Shown in pieces: positions 55,791 through 63,052 of a DNA stretch of 64,000 bases; within the stretch, counting starts at the first letter, position 1, and the number at the start of each line of letters is the position of its first letter. The position numbers were made by a program, and so were the translations under genes. Source of the stretch: Lysinibacillus piscis (GTDB taxonomy: Bacteria; Bacillota; Bacilli; Bacillales_A; Planococcaceae); contig NZ_BRZA01000001.1 in the NCBI RefSeq assembly GCF_026012395.1, positions 186,001-250,000 of the forward strand. The letters are read 5' to 3'. Under the pieces are notes generated by a model that was not told the origin of the DNA, did no database searches, and saw only the letters and a list, made by a program, of their open reading frames with translations.

Positions 55791-56338
55791 AAATAACCTC
55801 CCTTGCAATTAAAAAACATCTTAATGATTACTCTATTATAATAAAATAGCGTAATATAGACAAATACTCATATATAAATCTGAAAGGGAAAATAGAAATT
55901 CTCTTTTTATTTTAAGAATTTTTTCGATTTCTTTCGTAACCATAAATTCAGCAGCTAAACTAAAAAAACATTCCATATTCTTAATAAAGCGCTCTTTTCT
56001 TAGTTTCATCCACTACATGACAAATTTCTATAGTCTACCAAGTAATCGAAAAAATTTGATAACAAACATTCCAACTTCTACTGATTATTTTATTTTCCTG
56101 TTTCAATGTCATTGATACATTACTTTGTAATACCTATACGAACAACTTTTTAATTTTGCAAAATACCATAGACAATTCACTGTTCCTTTAATTTCTCACA
56201 AAAGATATTTTTATTCAAAATAATGAATAAAAATAAAAGTGTGCCAACTAGAAGTGGGAAAGTTGACATCTGTTTTATACCCTCCAATCCCTTGCTCCAT
56301 CTGGCGTGAACAGTTGTAAGGAACTGTTTTTTGTTGTA
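55791..56338. other. Intergenic region inside the element
   Basis: About 550 bp, AT-rich. No ORF with a ribosome site. It contains the promoter side of the lipoprotein gene and leads into the GC-rich inverted-repeat cluster. Confidence 0.4.
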
Positions 56339-56455
56339 TTTGTACCCCCCTGTTAGAGTCGGGGGGTGACACTGGGGCAGGGCAAGCCCTACCCCAGTAG
56401 AAAACAGCACATTGCGGTCTGGTCGCTTCGCTGACCACAATGTGCTGTTTCTGCT
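56339..56455. repeat. Cluster of three GC-rich inverted repeats, possible transfer-origin relic
   Basis: Three hairpins in a row: CCCCCTGTTAGAGTCGGGGGG (56346-56367), ACTGGGGCAGGGC/GCCCTACCCCAGT (56370-56398, one mismatch) and AACAGCACATTG/CAATGTGCTGTTT with an inner TGGTC/GACCA (56402-56452). They stand out by GC content in an AT-rich element. Mobilisable elements often have such repeats at oriT, but no relaxase gene is present, so this is a suggestion. Frames across it are shadow readings, not genes. Confidence 0.45.
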
Positions 56456-56479
56456 CGTCCAGCCATCTATTTATTCTAC

Positions 56480-56935
56480 TCAATATGTGTAATTGACTGT
56501 CATTCTAGCTGTTGCTGTAGACACTGTTCCTGTTGTTGTAATCGACACTTTCCAAGTACCTTGAGGGTCAGTGTTATTAAATTGATTCAGTGTAACAGAT
56601 TTACTGCCCGTACCTGTAATATAGTGCTGTACCACAGTACCATTAGGATTTTTTACATTCAAATAAAATGGGGCACTACCACTACTTACATTGACATTTA
56701 ATGTAACACTGCTCACTTTTGGAAAAGGGGGCACTGTTCCTGATGAGATATTAAATATAGTTGATTCATTTTGATAAAGAGAATTCATTGTACCTGTACT
56801 ACCTGAAAAATAATTAGTAGCAAATGTACTAACAGCTTCATCAGATGTCAGGGTTGTTTCCTCTGCAAAAGCAGACATAGACATGATGAACATCATAATC
56901 ATTACGACAATGAAAGAACAAATTCGTTTATTCAT
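56480..56935 (-). CDS. Small secreted beta-rich protein, unknown
   Basis: 151 residues. Signal peptide with hydrophobic core VVMIMMFIMSMSAFA, cut after AFA. The mature part is Ser/Thr/Gly/Val-rich and likely a beta sandwich (VSSVTLNVNVSSGSAPFYL, PQGTWKVSITTTGT), ending MTVNYTY. Such a layout recalls the P-domain (proprotein-convertase-like) or carbohydrate-binding folds, but no family is certain. AGGAGGAG is the ribosome site. It follows the unknown 163-residue gene by 18 nt, so both are one transcript. Confidence 0.7.
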   Translation of the reverse strand: MNKRICSFIVVMIMMFIMSMSAFAEETTLTSDEAVSTFATNYFSGSTGTMNSLYQNESTIFNISSGTVPPFPKVSSVTLNVNVSSGSAPFYLNVKNPNGTVVQHYITGTGSKSVTLNQFNNTDPQGTWKVSITTTGTVSTATARMTVNYTY

Positions 56936-56953
56936 GGACTTTTCTCCTCCTAT

Positions 56954-57445
56954 TTACGCTTTAATATCTATATGAGGACTTTTATAAGCTTCTTTTAAAA
57001 TTTCAGATTTCACAGGTTTACCCCAATCCCATGAAGGGTCTTTTGCTTTAATAAAATCCCTCAATCGCTTGGCTTCCTCATGTTTAATTTCATCAAGTGT
57101 CCATCCAACGGAATTACGTTCTGTTTTCGGGATAGAATTTAAGTACTTCAATTTTACTTTTACAAGAGGACTATTTTCATCTCCCATCCCTCCTGCTTCT
57201 TCAAATTGTTTCCTTACAGCACCGATTATATCCTGTTTTACTTTATCAGGAACAGGAACAATCTTTTGCCACTCTGCAGGATTCATATTCGTAACATTTT
57301 GTGGGTCATCTGCATACGTGCCTCGGAAATTAGGGTCGCCTTGTTGTGCAGATACTTGCTCCTTCATTTGAGAAAATTTCAATGTTTGCTGCAGATTACT
57401 GATGGAGGCAAAGTTGACTTGTGGCATAGAAAAGTTAAATTTCAT
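56954..57445 (-). CDS. Unknown 163-residue protein of the element
   Basis: Soluble, no signal peptide, N-terminus MKFNFSMPQVNFASISNLQQ, with a helical middle (KVKQDIIGAVRKQFEEAGGM) and a charged end. No family recognised. GGAAGGAG is the ribosome site. It is the first gene of the right-hand minus-strand pair of the element. The N-terminus, rich in Phe/Asn/Ser/Gln, is of the kind seen in proteins exported without a signal peptide or assembled into surface structures, but this is only a suggestion. Confidence 0.65.
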   Translation of the reverse strand: MKFNFSMPQVNFASISNLQQTLKFSQMKEQVSAQQGDPNFRGTYADDPQNVTNMNPAEWQKIVPVPDKVKQDIIGAVRKQFEEAGGMGDENSPLVKVKLKYLNSIPKTERNSVGWTLDEIKHEEAKRLRDFIKAKDPSWDWGKPVKSEILKEAYKSPHIDIKA

Positions 57446-57702
57446 TTGTATTCTCCTTCCATTCTTGAAATATACTATCTATATTATATATCGTTTCCTC
57501 ATTCAAAAAGTTTAGTTTACCTAATAATTGCTAAAAAATTAAATTTTACATAACTTATACAAATTAAAAACGCCATCTGTCTGTAAAATACTGTTCAAAT
57601 GACATTTGAGGTGTGATTATAGATATGTTTAATTGTCTTTAGATTTGCATAAAGCCTTGTGTATCAAGGGTTTCAAATGATTGTCTATATTCACATGCAC
57701 CG
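57446..57702. other. Right end of the element before the att-like site
   Basis: About 257 bp without a gene. It contains the promoter side of the 57445 gene and the element half of the right att-like site. No terminal inverted repeats match the left end. Confidence 0.45.
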
Positions 57703-58506
57703 AATGGCGCAGGGAAATCCACGACTATCGAAATTTTATGTACATTATTAAAAAAATCGAGTGGAACAGTGAAAATTAATGGCTACACATTAGATGCTAA
57801 GCAAGATAATGCCCATATTCGTCAATCTATTGGTGTCGTTTTTCAGCAAAGTTTACTGGATGAGCGTTTAACTGTTCGTGAAAATATCCTTCATCGAGGC
57901 AGAGCATATCGTTTATCAAAAACACAGCTTGCGGAAAATTATCAATTTGTCTCTAAGTATTTACATTTAGCTGATATTGAACAGCAAAAATATGGTACAT
58001 TATCTGGCGGACAAAAACGAAGAGCGGATATTACACGGACATTGATTCATCGACCAGCTATTTTATTTTTAGATGAACCAGCAACAGGGCTTGATCCGCA
58101 AACAAGACAATTTGTTTGGCAAACGATTAAACAGCTTCAAGAGGAAACGAATATGACTGTTTTTTTAACAACTCATTATATGGAAGAAGCCACAGTTGCT
58201 AATGAAGTAGTTGTTTTAAAACAAGGACAAATTATTGCACAAGGTACACCCGATGCGTTGAAAACACAATATGCCCATGATCAAATGGCACTCGTTTTCC
58301 ATCAACGTGAGGAAGGCTTACAGTGGTTAGTGGCACAAGGTCTATCTTATACGGAAAAGCTGAATATTTTCTCTATTCGTGTGAAATCTACTTTACATGC
58401 GTTAGCACTTTTACAACAAGCAGAGTCGCTATTAGCATCCTTTGAGGTTGTAAAAGGTACAATGGATGATGTCTTTATTCATATAATGGAAGGAGATGTA
58501 GCATAA
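57703..58506 (+). pseudogene. ABC transporter ATPase, 3' fragment
   Basis: In frame from AAT GGC GCA GGG AAA TCC ACG ACT (NGAGKSTT) to the TAA at 58504-58506: 263 codons from the P-loop lysine. It contains the Q-loop VVFQQSLLD, signature LSGGQKRR and Walker B ILFLDEPATGLDP, ending HIMEGDVA. Joined to 51072-51197 it makes a 305-residue DrrA/CcmA-type ATPase with a perfect P-loop GTNGAGKSTT. Upstream bases of this fragment belong to the element. A start at the GTG at 57769 would lose the P-loop. It overlaps the permease start by 1 nt. Confidence 0.9.
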
Positions 58507-59381
58507 TGGAAGCATTATTTAGTTTAGTACAACGCCATAACAAAGTATTTCGGCGTGATAAAACGCAAGTTTTTTTTTCCCTACTCTCTATTATAATTGT
58601 GATTATTCTTTATGCCGTATTTTTACAAAAAATGCAGGTAGATGCGATTGAGCAAGTGATGAAAGCAACACCACAATTAATTACACTAGTCAACGAATGG
58701 CTTGTAGCAGGACTTTTATCTATGATTGCTGTTTCCACTACTCTTGCTGCATTCGGAATCATGGTACGAGATTATGAATCCAAGGCAACAGCCGATTTTT
58801 TAACAGCCCCTATATCTCGTGCGACCATTCAATTCAGCCATGTGCTTAATGCCTTTTTTACAGGCTGTATCTTTTCTTTTCTGGCATTGCTAGGCTGTGA
58901 AATTTTCCTTGTAGCGACAGGTGGAGAGTGGCTGTCTGCTGGTGATTTTATGCAGGTTGTAGGACTTTTAATGCTCTCTGTTTTGCTAGCGAGTGTCTTC
59001 AATCTTTTTTTAACATTATTTGTTCAAACGCAAAACGCCTTTTCGACTTTAAGTACAATTGTCGGGACAGCACTCGGTTTTTTATGTGGCGTCTATGTAC
59101 CAATTGGTGCACTACCAAGCTTTGCTCAACAATTGATTATGTATTTTCCCATCAGTCATACAACAGTGCTTTTACGCCAGTATTTTATGGAGCATTCCTT
59201 GGTAAAGGTCTTTCAAAATTCACCTCCTTCTGCTCTAGAAGCCTATCAAATTCAGTATGGGTTACACTATCAATTATATGGCACTACTCTGTCTACAATG
59301 GCAAGTTTTATCGTTATTGTCAGCACCATTATTCTCCTTACGTTGCTTTCTGTTTTGATTTATAAGAGAAAGCATCGATAA
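58506..59381 (+). CDS. ABC-2 type transporter permease
   Basis: 291 residues, ABC-2 type permease with six membrane helices (about 24-45, 67-90, 110-135, 145-170, 180-200, 260-282). It is the membrane partner of the split ATPase, with ATG overlapping the ATPase stop (TAATG), so translation is normally coupled to it. With the ATPase interrupted, it is probably poorly expressed. The substrate is unknown; LytTR-DUF3021-ABC operons often export peptides or resist antimicrobials. A hairpin follows at about 59466. Confidence 0.88.
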   Translation: MEALFSLVQRHNKVFRRDKTQVFFSLLSIIIVIILYAVFLQKMQVDAIEQVMKATPQLITLVNEWLVAGLLSMIAVSTTLAAFGIMVRDYESKATADFLTAPISRATIQFSHVLNAFFTGCIFSFLALLGCEIFLVATGGEWLSAGDFMQVVGLLMLSVLLASVFNLFLTLFVQTQNAFSTLSTIVGTALGFLCGVYVPIGALPSFAQQLIMYFPISHTTVLLRQYFMEHSLVKVFQNSPPSALEAYQIQYGLHYQLYGTTLSTMASFIVIVSTIILLTLLSVLIYKRKHR

Positions 59382-59465
59382 AACAGAACTCAATTATTTT
59401 AAAAAATAGCAAAAGCGGATAATAACGTTTCCGCTTCACTGAGTCAAATAGCTCTCTATAGATCT

Positions 59466-59507
59466 AAAGAATGTAAAATCGATTGTATCTCGGTCTTACA
59501 TTTTTTC
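59466..59507 (+). terminator. Likely terminator of the ABC operon
   Basis: AAAGAATGTAA pairs loosely with TTACATTTTTTCTTT across a ~20-nt loop, T-rich on plus. Weaker than the others in this window. Confidence 0.5.
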
Positions 59508-59527
59508 TTTTTGTTCCAGCCTCTTAA

Positions 59528-60008
59528 TCATTCCTTTTTCTTAATGAATGCAAAACAATAGGCAATCAAAATGACTGTAAACAGCAGTGCAAGTAACGTC
59601 CAGCCATTAAAAAAAAATACTATTTGAATATATATTAAGCAATGTGATTTCATGTATTTCAGTAACAGAATTATTATGTTTAAAAATTAATAATCGTAAC
59701 TCCCTTGCTTCTTTAAAAGTGAAAAAATAAATACTACCTGAAATAAGCAATGACAAAATCATGACTATTTTAAATGGTCTTGTTTGTAAAGTGCTTTTAG
59801 CTGCCATATAAGCAACTTTAAATGTACCAATCATAAAAATAATTAAAAATGGGGCTAAAAATACTAATGGAAAAAGCCCTGGATTACCATTGCTTATATT
59901 ATTAGACTTTCCCACTAACAATGGGGCAGTAAAATAATTAATCAAACAAAAAATAATAACAATCACAACAATGCTTATAGAATATAAAAATATGGATAAT
60001 TTACTCAT
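59528..60008 (-). pseudogene. Four-helix membrane protein with a frameshift in a T9 tract
   Basis: From ATG at 60008 the frame encodes MSKLSIFLYSISIVVIVIIF... to ...NIYSNSIFF, then stops at TAA right after nine T (plus-strand nine A, 59609-59617). With eight T the frame continues FNGWTLLALLFTVILIAYCF to AFIKKKE and TGA at 59528-59530, giving a fourth helix and a basic tail. So the complete protein is about 159 residues with four helices. Family not recognised. It is a real gene broken or switched by a homopolymer, or a sequencing indel. Confidence 0.75.
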
Positions 60009-60111
60009 TTTCCACCTCCATTTTCAAATAACAACTGCATGACACTTTCATTGTAAATGAATACTGCCATGATGTAATCAAATTTATTAACTTGAATAGA
60101 GAGCGAAAAAT

Positions 60112-60144
60112 AAAACCAAGCCAGTATTTAGATGGCTTGGTTTT
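60112..60144 (-). terminator. Terminator after the secreted protein gene
   Basis: Perfect 12-bp stem AAAACCAAGCCA/TGGCTTGGTTTT followed by ATTTTTC on the minus strand, 20 nt after the stop codon. Confidence 0.85.
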
Positions 60145-60164
60145 ACTGTTTTCACACAATTAAA

Positions 60165-61031
60165 TTAATATTGAAATTGGTCTGTCACATCATACTCATA
60201 ATTAACAGTCGCTCGAACATTTGTCATTTTAGAAGCAGCCGTTGCTTTGGCATTATATTTAAAATTCCATTTTTGAGCAACTTGTAATTGATCCTGTAGA
60301 GATATTGTATACTGTCCATTTGTTGCATTTGACACAATAGCTGTATACCAAACATTCGTCTGTTCCGAGCTAATTTTATGCAGGACATTCCCTTGACTCG
60401 GTGTTTGTGTGCTTGATGTTGTGATTGACTTCACAAGCGCATAACGTGGGATAGTTGTGTTATTTCTTAAATCCATTGAAATCACAGTAGAATCCACGCC
60501 ATTTAGATTTAAGCCTGCATTCCCTGGATTTGTAGCTGTACCAGAAAAATTAAATGTACCACTACCTGATTTAATACGTTCAAGGATAGAAATTGTAAAA
60601 TACATATCACCTGTATAGCTTCCTCTGCTTACTTTCACATATACGGTTTGAGCACTAGTAGCATCTGCCTTTGCGAAAATAAATGGTGTTAATGACGTAG
60701 GATTAACTACAGTAGCTCCTTGACCAATAATAGATTGTTGGCTACTATCAAATAATTCAATTTTCATCCCTTGATATTGACTTTGATAAGAGCTTTTCAC
60801 ATACACCTTTTCACCAGCATTTAGTGTAAATTTAAAATAAGCAGCCTCCTCATCTTCTGGTAAAATCGTTGTATCTATATTACTATACTTCCAATAACCT
60901 ACTGAATAGGCATTAGCAAAGCTATTATTTCCTGTAATTGTCCCTGCTGCTGAGGTATTTGCAACGAAGGATAAGACAGCAAACAATGCTACAGTGAATC
61001 CTAGTAAACATTTTGATACATGTTTCAGCAT
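60165..61031 (-). CDS. Secreted beta-rich protein, unknown
   Basis: 288 residues. Signal peptide HVSKCLLGFTVALFAVLSFVANTSA, then a Ser/Thr/Gly/Asn-rich mature part with two likely beta domains (NNSFANAYSVGYWKYSNID to YFTISILER; and 170-288). The first domain resembles bacterial pre-peptidase C-terminal/PPC-type folds (FKFTLNAGEKVYVKS), which often sit on secreted proteases. No catalytic site is visible. The end VRATVNYEY recalls the end of the element protein at 56480 (ARMTVNYTY). AGGAGG is the ribosome site; an upstream extension of 72 codons is rejected. Confidence 0.78.
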   Translation of the reverse strand: MLKHVSKCLLGFTVALFAVLSFVANTSAAGTITGNNSFANAYSVGYWKYSNIDTTILPEDEEAAYFKFTLNAGEKVYVKSSYQSQYQGMKIELFDSSQQSIIGQGATVVNPTSLTPFIFAKADATSAQTVYVKVSRGSYTGDMYFTISILERIKSGSGTFNFSGTATNPGNAGLNLNGVDSTVISMDLRNNTTIPRYALVKSITTSSTQTPSQGNVLHKISSEQTNVWYTAIVSNATNGQYTISLQDQLQVAQKWNFKYNAKATAASKMTNVRATVNYEYDVTDQFQY

Positions 61032-61179
61032 AATAAACCCTCCTTTTGTTATTTCACCTATTATTTTCATATAAACGACATTTAATGTAAAGCTAATTTG
61101 TAAAAACAGGATAATATCCCCATTATTGATTTTCCTATTCAGCCGATACAAAAAATATAAAAAAATAGGAGTGATTTGT

Positions 61180-62166
61180 ATGAATATCAGTGCTAGTACA
61201 CCATTTGTTCCAACAAATACATCGACTAAAACTACGCCGATTAACAAAGATACAACGGTTATTCAAAGCCGAAATGAGTATGAAAGTGAAAAAGATAGAC
61301 AAGTAAGATTACATCATGAATATTATCAAAAAGTAAATGCACAAAATAAAATGTTTCAATATCCTGAACAACATATTTTCGATAAGTATCATAACCGTAG
61401 TTCTCCTTATTACAGGCATGATTTGACTACTCAGGAGCGAGATGCCGCCGCTAGTACTGAGTTATCTTTTTTAAAATGGGGCCATGCAGGCAGTGTATCT
61501 TTTTCTGATCCGTTCTTTCGTGGTAAATCCTTCTATGACGATGTAGAGGTGGCAAGCCAAAAAGCCTTTAATCGTCAAAAAGTCAATGGGCAATTCCAAC
61601 AACTCTTAAATCAGCATCAATTGACGATTCCAAAAGATGCAAAATTAACATTTACCATTGATCCTAATACGTATAAAGTAGGCATCAGTGGCACGGAAGA
61701 TTCCGAGCTAGCTAGAATGTTGGAAGAGGCATTGAATTCAGCGAATAATGCCAAACAATTATTTGCCCATATTATTAAAAGCCGTTCAGATGATTCGACA
61801 CAATTTACACAAAAAAAATATGATAAATATAACCTTGTCCGTGAGATTCAAAATGTGACAGGCTATAATTTGAAAGATTTACAGGTGGTAGATAACAAGT
61901 TTGTCACGCAGGATGGCACCAATATTTTGGACATTTACCAAAACCATTTGAAAAACAATCCTTATGTATCAGATTGGGAACGTGGTGTGCGCAATAGCCA
62001 TTATGGTTCACAATTAACAGAGCTTGCAAAACAAGGCTTTGATTCGATACCTGATTTAATCTTATCTATTGATTATGAAAATGGTTCTTTCCATGATGTA
62101 GGGCAACGAGAAAGCTATGGAACAGGGAAAACGGATTGGATTGCACAGTTACATTCTTCCAAATAA
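61180..62166 (+). CDS. DUF4885-like protein, unknown
   Basis: 328 residues, no signal peptide, Asn/Thr/Ser-rich N-terminus (MNISASTPFVPTNTSTKTTP) and several aromatic-rich segments (SSPYYRHDLTTQERDAA, SVSFSDPFFRGKSFYDDV). The start and layout resemble DUF4885 proteins of Bacillus, of unknown function; this is a tentative match. TAGGAG is the ribosome site; an 18-codon upstream extension is rejected. It is divergent from the secreted protein gene and convergent with yitT. Confidence 0.65.
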   Translation: MNISASTPFVPTNTSTKTTPINKDTTVIQSRNEYESEKDRQVRLHHEYYQKVNAQNKMFQYPEQHIFDKYHNRSSPYYRHDLTTQERDAAASTELSFLKWGHAGSVSFSDPFFRGKSFYDDVEVASQKAFNRQKVNGQFQQLLNQHQLTIPKDAKLTFTIDPNTYKVGISGTEDSELARMLEEALNSANNAKQLFAHIIKSRSDDSTQFTQKKYDKYNLVREIQNVTGYNLKDLQVVDNKFVTQDGTNILDIYQNHLKNNPYVSDWERGVRNSHYGSQLTELAKQGFDSIPDLILSIDYENGSFHDVGQRESYGTGKTDWIAQLHSSK

Positions 62167-62169
62167 AAA

Positions 62170-62206
62170 AGAGCATGTTTTGCCATCCACTTGCAAAACA
62201 TGCTCT
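62170..62206. terminator. Bidirectional terminator between convergent genes
   Basis: AGAGCATGTTTTGC with GCAAAACATGCTCT, a perfect 14-bp stem with T/A tracts outside. Confidence 0.9.
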
Positions 62207-62209
62207 GCT

Positions 62210-63025
62210 TTATTTTGAACCTCTATCGAACATCCCAATAACTTCTGTTGTTTGCAATATATTTACAAAGGCTCGACTATCCGTTTCCTTGATTAAATGC
62301 CGTACCTCCGCAAGCTGGTAACGAGTAATGACAGTCATTAATACTTGACGTCCCTCGCCTGAATACGCACCTTTAGCATCCATAATCGTCACACCACGGT
62401 ACAAATTCGCTAGTAGTTGCTTCTTCATCTCCTCACCCTGACTCGTCACAATCATTAAGGTCAATTTAATATGACTTGTATGAACGGTATCGACCACTTT
62501 TCCAGTTGCATAAATGGATACAAGCGTTAACAATGCTGCATCCCAGCTAAAGACAAAACCTGAAATAGCAACGACGACGCCATTCATCAACGAAATTAAT
62601 ACACCTAATGGAAAATCACGCTTGCGGCTTAACAGCATCGCCACGATATCAAAGCCACCAGAAGAACCTGAGGCACGGAAAATAAAGCCAACGCCAAGTC
62701 CGACAAGTACACCACCGAATAAGGAAGCTAAAATGGGGTCTTGTGTAGCTTGATAAACAGGAATAATATACAAGCTAATCGATAGCACAGCGACCGATAA
62801 AATCGTATAACCGATAAAGCGTTTACCGAGCTTCATCACGCCTAAAATAAGTAGCGGTAAATTTAATAGTAAGTTTAACACCCCTGTATTCAAAGGTGTG
62901 ACAATCCCTAGCAAAATCGCAATCCCACTTAAGCCACCACTTAAAATTTCATGTGGAATCAGCAAAAAATTATAGGCAAATGCCACCATCACAGACGCAC
63001 AAATAATGACAACAATATTTCTCAT
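62210..63025 (-). CDS. yitT: YitT-family membrane protein (DUF161/DUF2179)
   Basis: 271 residues. Five to six membrane helices (about 5-160) including the DUF161 features NFLLIPHEILSGGLSGIAILLG and GLGVGFIFRASGSSGGFDIVA. A C-terminal cytoplasmic DUF2179 domain follows (GVTIMDAKGAYSGEGRQVLM, PII-like fold). Members are proposed transporters, with functions unresolved. It is followed upstream (in the same direction) by an M48 protease gene at 63053, only 27 nt away, so the two may be co-transcribed. Homologues are multi-copy in Bacillus; yitT is a family name rather than a proven orthology. Confidence 0.9.
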   Translation of the reverse strand: MRNIVVIICASVMVAFAYNFLLIPHEILSGGLSGIAILLGIVTPLNTGVLNLLLNLPLLILGVMKLGKRFIGYTILSVAVLSISLYIIPVYQATQDPILASLFGGVLVGLGVGFIFRASGSSGGFDIVAMLLSRKRDFPLGVLISLMNGVVVAISGFVFSWDAALLTLVSIYATGKVVDTVHTSHIKLTLMIVTSQGEEMKKQLLANLYRGVTIMDAKGAYSGEGRQVLMTVITRYQLAEVRHLIKETDSRAFVNILQTTEVIGMFDRGSK

Positions 63026-63052
63026 ACAAATTCCCCTATCCTATATCCAAAA

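Larger units (their letters stand above)
51192..57713 (+). mobile_element. Serine-recombinase integrative element inserted in the ABC ATPase gene
   Basis: About 6.5 kb. Boundaries are set by the split gene and by a short shared sequence, AATGGGGCAGG on the left (51186-51196) and AATGGCGCAGG on the right (57703-57713), 10 of 11 bases equal. Deleting from either copy to the other rebuilds an uninterrupted 305-codon ATPase. The large serine recombinase gene starts 24-45 bp inside the left boundary, the usual place for such an integrase. Cargo: a secreted C39-like protein, a DUF4830-like lipoprotein, a secreted small protein and one unknown gene, plus GC-rich inverted repeats. No relaxase, phage structural or partition gene is present, so it is not self-transmissible as seen. 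Confidence 0.85.

Noticed and set aside
56177-56483. Two overlapping minus-strand open frames of 87 and 90 codons across the GC-rich repeats
   Set aside because: They read through inverted repeats in different frames, lack ribosome sites and have no plausible protein composition; explained by the hairpin cluster.
61032-61247. 72-codon N-terminal extension of the secreted protein at 60165-61031
   Set aside because: The signal peptide and AGGAGG support the inner ATG; the extension would also overlap the divergent gene's start.
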